From NCBI GenBank assembly GCA_022839045.1, contig JALHDI010000041.1:1-21449 (forward strand): 21,449 bases of DNA. The letters run 5' to 3'. The notes beneath the pieces were generated by a model. It had not been told where the DNA came from. It was given only the letters and a program-made list of their open reading frames with translations, and searched no databases. Positions 1-7,506 of this stretch are shown here, one piece after another; position 1 is the first letter of the stretch, and each line of letters starts with the position of its first letter. Source of the DNA: Sporomusaceae bacterium. GTDB lineage: Bacteria; Bacillota_C; Negativicutes; Sporomusales_B; UBA7701. The position numbers and the translations under genes were made by a program.

Positions 1-206
1 CCCGCGAATTCCCGAATCACCTCCAGCGACTTCCAGGTGGTTACTGCCAGGAATTCGATTTGCCCGTTTTTTTCACGTTGCAGTAGATACGCACCTTGAT
101 ATCCATGGATGTTAGTCAGGGAAGGAAATACCTTTTCCGTCACGTGCCTGAAATAAGCCGGTGCATTCTCGATGGTGGCTTGTCCTCGCCAAATACGGAT
201 GATCAT
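1..206 (-). CDS. Antibiotic biosynthesis monooxygenase-like protein (partial, C-terminus cut by the window edge)
   Basis: Only the first 68 codons lie in the window, reading off its left edge. The translation begins MIIRIWRGQA and continues through PAYFRHVTEKVFPSL to FLAVTTWKSLEVIREFAG. This looks like the ferredoxin-like alpha/beta half-barrel of ABM proteins, which form dimers and include small monooxygenases and heme-degrading relatives: a first strand, a helix around YFRHV, then a strand ending at the TTW turn. The ATG at 206-204 follows a good GGAGG ribosome binding site at 220-216. It lies downstream of, and on the same strand as, the AraC-family regulator, so the two may be functionally linked. 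The substrate cannot be told from this fragment, and the assignment rests on overall pattern only. Confidence 0.6.
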   Translation of the reverse strand, partial: MIIRIWRGQATIENAPAYFRHVTEKVFPSLTNIHGYQGAYLLQREKNGQIEFLAVTTWKSLEVIREFA

Positions 207-254
207 TTTAGGTTGCCTCCTTTTGCATTCGAGTGGAAAGTAGCATTTGATTCG

Positions 255-302
255 TCCTTGAAAAATAAATAAACAATAGGGTTTTATAGAATCCTATTGT
301 TT
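255..302 (-). terminator. Perfect 10-bp inverted repeat with T-rich tail, probable terminator of the AraC-family gene
   Basis: AAACAATAGG (271-280) and CCTATTGTTT (293-302) are perfect inverted copies around a 12-base loop. Read on the minus strand the hairpin is followed by a T-rich run down to about 255, as in an intrinsic terminator, and it lies 67 bases after the AraC-family stop codon. The stem is AT-rich for a terminator. Its position upstream of the ABM-like gene means it could instead be an operator for that gene. Confidence 0.5.
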
Positions 303-368
303 GAGCCTACTTCGAGTATAAGTGATTTATGCAGAGGGGTTTTGATTTAATTTGGTATGGTTTTTAAC

Positions 369-1085
369 TCAATTATAGAAACGCTGGCGATAAAGTTTGG
401 GGGTAGTCCCTTCAAAGTGTTTAAATAGGCGGGTCAGAGAGGCTTGGTGTTCATAGCCAACCTGTTGGGCGATAGCGAGAACGGAAAAATTGGTTTCGCG
501 GAGCAGTTTTTTTGCTTCATTCAAACGTACCGTTTGAATATATGTTTGCGGGCTTACCCCCAGCTTCTTTTGAAACCACTGACTGTAGTAAGATACATTG
601 TAGTGTTCAAGTTTGGCCAATATCGCAAGGGAAATGGTTGTGTGATAGTTTTCGTGAATATATCTTATTGATGGGGGATCTTTTTCTTGCTGCAACAGGC
701 GAAAAGCATAGTTGAGCAAATCATTAATAGCCGGAGTGTTTTGCCTTTTATCCTGCACTTCGCTCAACATAAGCAGTCTGAGAGCGCGCCAGCGTTCGTC
801 CATTTCCCGGCAGTTGACTTCATCCGGATGATATGTGTTGGCAAACATAATTGAAGGAATAAAAAATACCAAGCTTTCGTTGCGTTCCCTGGCATACCAT
901 GTGTGCTGGCAACGGGGCGGCAGCAGCACGAATTGCTGCTGATTTAGCTGCATATCCTGCTCTTTGGTTTGTACACATACTGTACCGTGCAGCGGCAGTA
1001 TCAAGTGACCGAAATCATGACTATGAGTCTGTTCAAAATCTATAAAATTTACTCTTTTTCCGAGCGTAGAATCTGATAGGCTCAT
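369..1085 (-). CDS. AraC-family transcriptional regulator
   Basis: This is a 238-aa DNA-binding regulator of the common AraC/XylS length. The N-terminal part (about residues 15-85, including HDFGHLILPLHGTVCV and FVLLPPRCQHTWYA) looks like the cupin sensing domain of this family. The C-terminal 100 residues form the double helix-turn-helix: the first helix pair lies around ISLAILAKLEHYNVSYYSQWF, and the second around VLAIAQQVGYEHQASLTRLFKHFEG, ending in the typical TTPKLYRQRF. The ATG at 1085 follows an AGGGTGA site. The next gene on the same strand is the ABM-like gene, a likely target or partner. An inverted pair of 9-base sites lies just upstream (1104-1112 and 1162-1170). The effector cannot be predicted; the family call is secure. 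Confidence 0.95.
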   Translation of the reverse strand: MSLSDSTLGKRVNFIDFEQTHSHDFGHLILPLHGTVCVQTKEQDMQLNQQQFVLLPPRCQHTWYARERNESLVFFIPSIMFANTYHPDEVNCREMDERWRALRLLMLSEVQDKRQNTPAINDLLNYAFRLLQQEKDPPSIRYIHENYHTTISLAILAKLEHYNVSYYSQWFQKKLGVSPQTYIQTVRLNEAKKLLRETNFSVLAIAQQVGYEHQASLTRLFKHFEGTTPKLYRQRFYN

Positions 1086-1103
1086 TTTCTATCACCCTGT
1101 TAT

Positions 1104-1170
1104 TCGGATATTGTTGAGGTGTAAAGGATGAGGTTATTCTATTTGAAAATATGGTATAACTAATATCCGA
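1104..1170. promoter_or_regulatory. Inverted pair of 9-bp sites upstream of the AraC-family gene, candidate operator
   Basis: TCGGATATT (1104-1112) and AATATCCGA (1162-1170) are perfect inverted copies whose centres are 58 bases apart. They bracket the AT-rich stretch from which the AraC-family gene (minus strand) would be transcribed, and also an extended -10 on the plus strand. Spaced half-sites around a divergent promoter are typical of AraC-family autoregulation. The role is inferred from position and symmetry. Confidence 0.4.
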
Positions 1171-1290
1171 CATAGTCAAGGCCGGATTTTCCCGGGATGA
1201 CAAAGGCATGTGTGAAGCAATAATATCAGGAATCATAAGGTAATTGATCTGCTTTCGGTTCGCCTGGACCGGTTTCCAGGCGAATTTTTT
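1152..1290 (+). ncRNA. Candidate small RNA: extended -10 promoter to intrinsic terminator
   Basis: An extended -10, TGG then TATAAC (1152-1160), is followed about 100 bases later by a strong intrinsic terminator: TTCGCCTGG (1259-1267), loop ACCGGTTT, CCAGGCGAA (1276-1284), then a T run to 1290. A transcript starting near 1167 would be about 124 nt. I see no open reading frame with a ribosome binding site inside it, only an unlikely 8-codon ATG frame. The terminator has no other plus-strand gene to serve, which is the main argument for a short transcript. There is no good -35 element. Confidence 0.35.
1259..1290 (+). terminator. Intrinsic terminator, plus strand
   Basis: A nine-base-pair stem (1259-1267 with 1276-1284) with an eight-base loop is followed directly by six T residues and then ATTGGTTTTT. 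The minus strand has no T tail, so this works rightwards only. It lies 160 bases before the 504-aa gene and would insulate it from upstream transcription. Confidence 0.75.
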
Positions 1291-1385
1291 ATTGGTTTTT
1301 CCGAGCCTCGTACGGCGAGCCAAGAAATAAAGGCATTTTGCGGAAGAGCCGGCGGTTTCGGTTGCGGGGCCGGTTTAACCGAGTC

Positions 1386-1419
1386 GCCGCTAGCGGCCTT
1401 ACCCGCGAAGTGGTATAAT
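1386..1419 (+). promoter_or_regulatory. Extended -10 promoter for the 504-aa protein gene, with an upstream palindrome
   Basis: TGG followed by TATAAT (1411-1419) is an extended -10, about 30 bases before the start codon. The expected -35 position lies inside a perfect 12-base palindrome, GCCGCTAGCGGC (1386-1397), which does not resemble a -35 box. The palindrome could be an operator overlapping the polymerase site. The rest of the gene-free stretch 1291-1385 shows nothing I can name. Confidence 0.5.
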
Positions 1420-1452
1420 GAGTCTAGCCTTTGCGTAAGGAGAAAACGCGCC

Positions 1453-2967
1453 TTGATGAAAAACGTCTATGACGAGGTAAAGCACTTTTTCGAGGAGGAA
1501 ATGGCCAACAGTCCGGCGGTAAGGCGTGACTGGGTGGAGGGCTTTCTGCGCCAGAAGGCGTGGGGAGGAGCCGGTGACGACGGGCTGCGGGAAATATGGA
1601 CCAATCTCCGGATGTTTTTCCTTTACCTCGACCATACCGAAGCCGCCGACATCGAGAATATTCCCCGCAATGAGTACAGCCGGGTGATCCAGTGGCTGGC
1701 GGTCCATGTCAAAGGCTTTAAGGCCACGCTGAAACCAGTGCGGCGATTTTTTAACGTTCTGATCGATTTCTATCGTTTCCTGGCCCTGAAAAAACTGGTG
1801 ACCGACACCAGCGGTCTGGAGCAGGCGGCTGAGGAAATCGCCGGCGGCAAGAGGATCAAGCTCGATGACCGCAATACGGCCATGCGCAAAGCCGTCGATA
1901 CCCTCGGCGAGGAAATGGATCAGGTCGTGAACGACATCGTCGAAGGGATGATGCTCAAGCTGGGCGCTTTTTTTCAGCGCAAGGAGTTCAACGACGATTT
2001 CCAGCGGGCGCTGTTCCTGTTCGCCGGCCCGCTGAGCACCCTGCCCGACACCGAGCCCGGGGAGTTCAACCTGTTTTGGCAGGAATTCTGGGACTTCTTC
2101 CTGTTCGACTACCGTCTTTTGGCGAGCGACGAGACGCCGCTCAGGCATTTCGCCGCCGCTCATCGGAATGTGTTCAGCGATGAGGAACGCCAGATAATGG
2201 ACGAACTTCTGAATGCCCGTTTCACCGTTTTCACTGTCCAGCGCGTCCTGTCGCCGGAATGGGTGGAGTGCATCAATATATTCACCGACGAGAAGTTCCG
2301 CCTACCCCATCCCGAATTCGACTACAAAACGATGAAGAGGCTGCTCTTCTTCGGTCATGTTTTTGCCCGCGACACAGTCATGGTAAACTATATCACCAGC
2401 GTCGAGCTGAGCCCTAACCTCCGCCGCCGCATCAAGGAGGAAACGGAGCACCAGAAGGCGATCTTCGACATCCAGCAGCCCGGAGCGAGCTGGGAGGATT
2501 TCTTCGACCGCCACGCCCTGGCGTTCCGGCACACCGTCGATTCGCTCATCACGCTGGCCAAGGTGAACGTCACTCCTTTCGCCCAGTTGGAGCGCACGTT
2601 TCCGCCGATCGTCGTCACGCGGGCGCCCGACGCGCGGGTGAGCCGCCTGTTCGCGAAACTCATGCCGGAATACGGCTTTTCCAAACACGATCGCGATCTT
2701 GCCCAACGGCTGTGGCACGACTACAGCCAGTTGGCGGTCAACGATATCCGTAAGCCCGGGGCGTGGGCGGCCGCCGTCGTGTACGCATATGCCCAGATCA
2801 ACTCGCCGCAGGGGATATCGGCCGAACAGCTGGCCGCCGATTTCGGCGTGTCAACCTCCAGCGTATACGCCAACCGCGATAAGATTTTGCGGACACTCGA
2901 CCTGACGAAATTCGATCCCCGTTACCTTAATGAAGAAGGGTTCGTATATTCCTTATTCATGTCCTGA
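1453..2967 (+). CDS. Uncharacterised protein with C-terminal helix-turn-helix (DUF6398-like)
   Basis: This 504-aa soluble, mostly helical protein has no signal peptide or membrane segment. The C-terminal 90 residues read as a helical bundle plus a helix-turn-helix: RLWHDYSQLA, then GAWAAAVVYAYAQIN, then ISAEQLAADFGVSTSSVYA. I recall this arrangement from DUF6398-type proteins, where a cyclin-like bundle precedes the HTH, but I could not check it. The N-terminal third (WTNLRMFFLYLDH to RFFNVLIDFYRFL) is an alpha-helical domain rich in aromatic residues that I do not recognise. The start is TTG at 1453 (10 bases after AAGGAG) or ATG at 1456; the spacing slightly favours TTG. The next gene follows after 11 bases, so the two are probably one operon. 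A regulatory or nucleic-acid role is a guess. Confidence 0.85.
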   Translation: MMKNVYDEVKHFFEEEMANSPAVRRDWVEGFLRQKAWGGAGDDGLREIWTNLRMFFLYLDHTEAADIENIPRNEYSRVIQWLAVHVKGFKATLKPVRRFFNVLIDFYRFLALKKLVTDTSGLEQAAEEIAGGKRIKLDDRNTAMRKAVDTLGEEMDQVVNDIVEGMMLKLGAFFQRKEFNDDFQRALFLFAGPLSTLPDTEPGEFNLFWQEFWDFFLFDYRLLASDETPLRHFAAAHRNVFSDEERQIMDELLNARFTVFTVQRVLSPEWVECINIFTDEKFRLPHPEFDYKTMKRLLFFGHVFARDTVMVNYITSVELSPNLRRRIKEETEHQKAIFDIQQPGASWEDFFDRHALAFRHTVDSLITLAKVNVTPFAQLERTFPPIVVTRAPDARVSRLFAKLMPEYGFSKHDRDLAQRLWHDYSQLAVNDIRKPGAWAAAVVYAYAQINSPQGISAEQLAADFGVSTSSVYANRDKILRTLDLTKFDPRYLNEEGFVYSLFMS

Positions 2968-2978
2968 CGGGAGGGAGT

Positions 2979-3338
2979 ATGATGAAATGTCCGACCTGCG
3001 GCCGGGATACCGCGCCGCACGAGACCGTTTGCCCGTATTGCCGGGAGGGCGAAGGCCAGGTCAAGGTGCTCACTCCGGCCGAACGCGAGAATTTCCAGGG
3101 GATCACTCTGGACGACGGACCGACGGAGGGTGATCGCCGGAACCAATATGAGAGCGGCGACCGGCGCCAGCGAATATATGTCCGCCAGGTTTCCTTCGGC
3201 GGCAAGTCGAGCCTATTGACCAAGCTAATCATTCTTGCCGTCGTCGGCGTGGTCGTTTTCGTCGTTTTGCCGATGTTCTTCCTCTTTTTCGCCGCCGCCG
3301 GCCTGGTCTGGTTCATCGTCAGCCTGCTGCGCCGCTAG
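2979..3338 (+). CDS. Zinc-ribbon membrane protein
   Basis: A 119-aa protein. Residues 4-21 hold a zinc ribbon with two CxxC pairs (CPTC and CPYC, cysteines 4, 7, 18 and 21). A charged linker of about 55 residues follows, and the C-terminal part from about residue 80 is one or two hydrophobic segments (LIILAVVGVVVFVVL and FFAAAGLVWFIVSLL). The likely topology is a cytoplasmic ribbon tethered to the inner membrane. The start is ATG 2979, just after GGGAGG; a second ATG at 2982 is possible. It follows the 504-aa gene by 11 bases and is closed by a terminator, so the pair forms a two-gene unit. Zinc-ribbon plus membrane segments is a common but functionally undefined arrangement. Confidence 0.85.
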   Translation: MMKCPTCGRDTAPHETVCPYCREGEGQVKVLTPAERENFQGITLDDGPTEGDRRNQYESGDRRQRIYVRQVSFGGKSSLLTKLIILAVVGVVVFVVLPMFFLFFAAAGLVWFIVSLLRR

Positions 3339-3347
3339 TTATGACAG

Positions 3348-3383
3348 AAAAAAGCAGCCTCCCGCAAGGGCGGCTGCTTTTTT
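3348..3383. terminator. Bidirectional intrinsic terminator
   Basis: AAAAAAGCAGCC (3348-3359) pairs with GGCTGCTTTTTT (3372-3383) around a short loop. The stem is flanked by A and T runs, so it serves both the plus-strand zinc-ribbon gene (stop at 3338) and the convergent minus-strand radical SAM gene (stop at 3390). Confidence 0.9.
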
Positions 3384-3389
3384 GCTGTT

Positions 3390-4280
3390 TCAGAAGGAGC
3401 CGGTATTGTTGTAAGTGGGCGTCGTTCGGTTCTTGAAGACTTCGAGCACTTCCTCGATGTCGGCCAGAAGCTGGGCTTTGTCGTGTGGCAGCGTCCCGGC
3501 GAGGGGCAGGAAATTCGATACGTGGTTGCTGCGGAAGATGCACGGGTTGGCGACATCGATATGTTCCATCATCAGCTTGAGTTCCTGCAGGAGGCCGTAG
3601 GGGGAGAGGGGCTTGAAACCGCCCCGGTCGGCCGCGGCCCGCAGAGGGGTGCCTTCATGAAGCATGAGGGTGAGGGCGCTGAGCATCGTCGGGCTGATGG
3701 AACTCACCACCCGGGCTGTGCCGAGGGCATGCTCACGGGTGCGTTTGGCGCCGCCCAGGCCGAGGATGACCATGACCGACAGCTTGATGCCGGCCTCGAG
3801 GACCCGGCGGCCGGCGGCGATCATTTCGTCGGCGGTGCCGCCTTTGGAGACTTTCGTGAGCACTTCGTCGTCGCCGCTTTCGACGCCCAGGTAGATGATC
3901 TGTAGGCCGGCAGCCTTGAGGGCCGCCAGTTCGCCGGGCGTTTTGCGCAGGATATCCTGTGGGCCGCCGTAGCAGGTGACGCGGGCGAGCTTGGGGAAAG
4001 CGGCCCGCAGCCTGGCGAGGATGGCAAGCAGGCGGTCGGTTTTGAGCACTAGGGCATTTCCGTCGGCGAGGAATATGCGCCGCGTTTCCGGCCAGTAGCG
4101 GGATGCCTTATCGATAAGGGCCGCTACTTCTTCCTCGGGACGGGCCCGGAATTGCACTTCGCGGTACATGCCGCAGAAGGAGCAGGCGTTATGGGAACAG
4201 CCGATGGTCACCCTCAGGATGAGGCTGTTGGCTTCGGAAGGGGGACGGAAGACCATGCCTTCGGCGTTGTCAAGATACAT
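3390..4280 (-). CDS. Radical SAM protein with a CX4CX2C cluster motif
   Basis: A 296-aa protein of the radical SAM superfamily, whose members bind a 4Fe-4S cluster and S-adenosylmethionine to generate a deoxyadenosyl radical. The cluster cysteines are 28, 33 and 36 (GCSHNACSFCGMY), a CX4CX2C spacing rather than the usual CX3CX2C; I recall this variant in a subgroup of stand-alone radical SAM proteins. SAM-binding landmarks follow: IFLADGNALVL (about residue 70), VTCYGG (about 100) and IIYLGVESGDDEVL (about 130). The start ATG 4280 follows GGAGG. It lies 36 bases after nadE on the same strand and is probably co-transcribed with it. The substrate is unknown, and no second cluster or B12 domain is visible. 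Confidence 0.9.
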   Translation of the reverse strand: MYLDNAEGMVFRPPSEANSLILRVTIGCSHNACSFCGMYREVQFRARPEEEVAALIDKASRYWPETRRIFLADGNALVLKTDRLLAILARLRAAFPKLARVTCYGGPQDILRKTPGELAALKAAGLQIIYLGVESGDDEVLTKVSKGGTADEMIAAGRRVLEAGIKLSVMVILGLGGAKRTREHALGTARVVSSISPTMLSALTLMLHEGTPLRAAADRGGFKPLSPYGLLQELKLMMEHIDVANPCIFRSNHVSNFLPLAGTLPHDKAQLLADIEEVLEVFKNRTTPTYNNTGSF

Positions 4281-4316
4281 CGGTATATCCTCCAGAAAAT
4301 TGGTTTGGAACTCCTG

Positions 4317-6218
4317 TCAGGTAGCGCCGAGGAGTTTTTCTTTGAGCCTATAGTATCCGGATGTAAAGTATGGTCCGTTCTGGGCCTCGCGGTGGTCGAA
4401 GCCGTAGGCCCGGCGGCTGACGGCGAGCACCGGCGGCGCCTGGATGCGCTTGGCTACGGCCATGCCAGTGTAAAGCCGCCACCATTTCTCGAGGTCGGCG
4501 GTGAATTCCGCCGCCGTCGGGAAGAGACGGGCGACAAGGCCATGTTCGCAGCCGAGCCGCGTCTCCAGCTCACCGGCGGCGTACCAGGCGAGGATGTCCT
4601 CGGGAGTAGCCCTGTTCCACCATTCCATGAACGCCCGGAACAGATAGTCGTGGTAGGGGTATACCAGCGGGTCTCCCTTGCCCTCGTCCACCGCCTGTTC
4701 GAGGGATAGCTCGGCGCTCGGGACGAGGTGGAAGACGGACGCCGGGATGACCTCGCGCCCGTAGACGCTGGTGTTGATGTACTCGGCGACGGCGTAAACC
4801 TGGTGTTTCCAAAGGTCGGCGAGCGCGGCGAGGAACCCCGCCTGGTCGCCGTAAAGCGTGGCGTAGCCGACGGTAAGCTCGCTCTTGTTGGCATTGCAGG
4901 TGAAGCCGCCGCCGAAAGCTGCCGCCAGGCCTGCCAGGACGCGGGCCGAGCGGTCGCGGGCCTGGATGTTTTCGGTCATGAAAGGGGTGACGGTCAGGTA
5001 GGAGCGGCTACCGTCGCGCATATTGACGATTTCCGCGCGGCTAAGCTGGCCGACGGTGAAATCGACCGCCTCCTGGATGGGCACGACGGCGTACAGGCAG
5101 CCGAGGTTCTTCGCCAGTTCCTCGGCGAGGCCCTTGGTGGTGGGGGAGTTGTAGACGCTGGGGAGATTGGCGAGCAGCACTTTGTCGGGCCCGAGAACGT
5201 CGGTGTAGAGCGCCGCCGCGACGGCGGAATCGATGCCGCCGGACACGCCGATGACGACCCGTTCCAGGCCGGCCCCGGCCAGGAACTTGGCGGTGCCGTA
5301 GCGGAGCGTCTCGAAAACGGTCGCGATCCCCTGGTCGTCCGGTACCGATACCGGCGCGAGGTTCTTCCCCCGCGCGTCGAGATCGAGGTCGACCGTCATC
5401 ATGGTCGGGGCGAACGGCGGGCAGTAGGCGACGATTTGGCCGCGGCCGTCGTAGACGGTGCTGAAACCGTCGAAAGTATACACCGTTTTGCCGTTGTTTT
5501 GGAGGCCGACATTGTTAACATAAATCAAGGGGATGCCGGTCTCTTGCGCCTGTTTGGAAAAGACGCGGTTGCGCTTGTTGTTTTTGCCGAGAGTGAAAGG
5601 CGAACTGGAAATGTTGACGATTAAGTCGGCGGCGCTGTTTTTGAGGACCGCGATGGGTTTGAGGCCGTAGTCGTCGCTCCACCCGTCCTCGCAAAGGATG
5701 CAGCCGATGTTGACCGTGCGGCCGCCGATGTTTACGGCGACCGGCCGGAGAAGATCGGCAGGCTGCCGCCCGAGGTCCATGGCCAGCTTGCGCAGGCTGT
5801 AGAAATGTCGGGAGTCGTCGAATTCCCGGTAGTTCGGCTGGAGGGATTTGATGCGGAAGGGGTAGGGGAATTGCTTGCCGCCGAGCAGTTCGCCGTCCTG
5901 GGCGACGAAAAAAGCGTTATACTTTCGTACGCGGCCGTCGTCGCTGCGTTTTGCCCAATCGACGCCGACATTGCCGAACATCACGCACAGGCCGCCGGAG
6001 GCGGCGACGATGCGGCGCCCGTATTCTTCGCAGTCCCTGAGAAAAGTCTGCTGCTCCCAGGTATCGCCGAGCAGGTAGCCGGGAACGGCCATTTCCGGGA
6101 AAATCACCAGGTCGGCCTGCCGCCCGCGAGCCTCGGCGATCATGGACAGCATGGCGGCGCTGTTCAAATCCGGACGTCCCGGGATTACTTCCATTTGAGC
6201 CAGGGCGATTCTAATCAA
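4317..6218 (-). CDS. nadE: Glutamine-dependent NAD+ synthetase
   Basis: A 633-aa two-domain enzyme that amidates nicotinic acid adenine dinucleotide to NAD+ using ammonia from glutamine (EC 6.3.5.1), the last step of NAD synthesis. The N-terminal nitrilase-type glutaminase (about residues 1-270) has the triad Glu42 (FPEMAVPGY), Lys124 (KSLQPNY...FDD) and Cys176 (CILCEDGW). The C-terminal synthetase domain has the PP-loop VIGVSGGIDSAVAAAL and downstream landmarks such as NKSELTVGYATLYGD and ASVFHLVPSAELS. The length matches the long glutamine-dependent form. The start is TTG at 6218, eight bases after GAGGTG, and the reading MIRIALAQM fits the domain edge. It leads a two-gene minus-strand operon with the radical SAM gene. 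Confidence 0.97.
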   Translation of the reverse strand: MIRIALAQMEVIPGRPDLNSAAMLSMIAEARGRQADLVIFPEMAVPGYLLGDTWEQQTFLRDCEEYGRRIVAASGGLCVMFGNVGVDWAKRSDDGRVRKYNAFFVAQDGELLGGKQFPYPFRIKSLQPNYREFDDSRHFYSLRKLAMDLGRQPADLLRPVAVNIGGRTVNIGCILCEDGWSDDYGLKPIAVLKNSAADLIVNISSSPFTLGKNNKRNRVFSKQAQETGIPLIYVNNVGLQNNGKTVYTFDGFSTVYDGRGQIVAYCPPFAPTMMTVDLDLDARGKNLAPVSVPDDQGIATVFETLRYGTAKFLAGAGLERVVIGVSGGIDSAVAAALYTDVLGPDKVLLANLPSVYNSPTTKGLAEELAKNLGCLYAVVPIQEAVDFTVGQLSRAEIVNMRDGSRSYLTVTPFMTENIQARDRSARVLAGLAAAFGGGFTCNANKSELTVGYATLYGDQAGFLAALADLWKHQVYAVAEYINTSVYGREVIPASVFHLVPSAELSLEQAVDEGKGDPLVYPYHDYLFRAFMEWWNRATPEDILAWYAAGELETRLGCEHGLVARLFPTAAEFTADLEKWWRLYTGMAVAKRIQAPPVLAVSRRAYGFDHREAQNGPYFTSGYYRLKEKLLGAT

Positions 6219-6427
6219 AAAAAGGTCACCTCACGTGTTGCCGATCAGGAATTTTCCGGCATGATAGTAAAAGACAGGAATGTTTGCGGTTGCTGTGGAA
6301 ATGCTTTTATTATCATTCTCTGCCGGTAGGTTTATTCCTTTTCGCCCGGGCAAAAAACGCGTCCCGCGGCAGCCGGCGGACTGTAACGAAGAGGCCGGGG
6401 TAATAGCGGATCAAAGGAGATGACAAG

Positions 6428-7384
6428 ATGTTCAACAAAGTACTGGCTGCGGCCAGACGGATCGACGGCGTAGCCCACCGCACACCGGTAATGACGTCGA
6501 GGCTTTTGAACGAGGTAACCGGCAACACCGTCTACCTTAAGTGCGAGAACTTCCAGCGGATGGGCGCCTTCAAGTTCCGGGGCGCTTACAACGCCGTGAC
6601 GGCGTTGCCGTCCGAAGAGCGTGCGCGGGGCGTCGTGACTTATTCCTCCGGCAACCACGCTCAGGCTATCGCCCTTACCGGCAAGCTGTTGGGGATTGCC
6701 ACCACCGTGATTATGCCCTCCGACGCGCCGGCGGTGAAGTTTGCCGCTACCCAGGGCTACGGGGCGACAGTCGTCAAATACGACAAGGAAAAAACGACGC
6801 GGGAAAAGGTGGCTGACGAACTGATCGCCCAATATGGTTATACGCTGATCCCGCCTTTCGATCACGAGGAGGTCGTGGCCGGACAAGGGACAGCTGCCAA
6901 GGAACTAATCGAGGATACCGGCGGCCTGGATTACTTATTCGCCCCTTGCGGCGGCGGCGGGTTACTTTCCGGCACCGCCGTCAGCGCGAAACATTTGTTG
7001 CCTGATTGCCGGGTTATCGGCGTCGAACCGGAGTTGGCCGACGATGCCGTCCGGTCGTTCAAAACCGGCGAACTGCACGCCGTACATAACCCGCCAACGA
7101 TCGCCGACGGGCTCCGCACGCCTTCGCTGGGGAAAGTGACTTTTCCGCTCGTGCGCAAGTACGTGGACGACATGGTCACCGTCAGCGAGGAAGAGATAAT
7201 CGGCACGATGTATTACCTCTGGACTCGCCTCAAAATCGTCGTCGAGCCCTCGGGGGCAGTCAGCCTCGCTCCTCTGTTCCACCGTCAGCTGCCCGTCGCC
7301 GGCAAGCGGGTCGGCGTCATTCTCAGCGGCGGCAACGTCGATGTGCGTGAGGTCGGTAAACTGTTCGCCGCGGTGAGCGGCTGA
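6428..7384 (+). CDS. PLP-dependent threonine/serine dehydratase (threo-3-hydroxyaspartate ammonia-lyase or serine racemase type)
   Basis: A 318-aa fold-type II PLP enzyme. The PLP lysine is Lys49 in MGAFKFRGAYNA, followed by the substrate loop SSGNHAQAIAL and the phosphate-binding CGGGGLLSG (about residue 175). It ends without the regulatory ACT domain of biosynthetic IlvA, so it belongs to the short group: catabolic threonine dehydratase, serine racemase and threo-3-hydroxyaspartate ammonia-lyase. The stretch NPPTIADGLRTPSLG looks closest to the last two. The sequence cannot separate these activities. The ATG at 6428 follows AAGGAGATG. The gene stands alone between the divergent nadE and a gene for a small exported protein, with no terminator that I can see after it. 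Confidence 0.92.
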   Translation: MFNKVLAAARRIDGVAHRTPVMTSRLLNEVTGNTVYLKCENFQRMGAFKFRGAYNAVTALPSEERARGVVTYSSGNHAQAIALTGKLLGIATTVIMPSDAPAVKFAATQGYGATVVKYDKEKTTREKVADELIAQYGYTLIPPFDHEEVVAGQGTAAKELIEDTGGLDYLFAPCGGGGLLSGTAVSAKHLLPDCRVIGVEPELADDAVRSFKTGELHAVHNPPTIADGLRTPSLGKVTFPLVRKYVDDMVTVSEEEIIGTMYYLWTRLKIVVEPSGAVSLAPLFHRQLPVAGKRVGVILSGGNVDVREVGKLFAAVSG

Positions 7385-7506
7385 CGGCGAGGAAAAATTT
7401 GCGGCCGCTGGGAAGATTTACAGGGAAAAGCTCTTTGGTGGCGAACAGTAAATGTTGTGGCGAATAATATGAGGAAGCGCCACGTCCAAAGGGGAGATGT
7501 CTTCGC

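Noticed and set aside
1399..2163. Long open frame on the minus strand inside the 504-aa gene
   Set aside because: No ribosome binding site, and it lies wholly opposite a gene with a good start; open only because of GC-rich codon bias.
4728..5624. 298-codon open frame on the plus strand opposite nadE
   Set aside because: It is antisense to a clear NAD synthetase with intact motifs and has low-complexity Gly/Asp/Val content typical of shadow frames.
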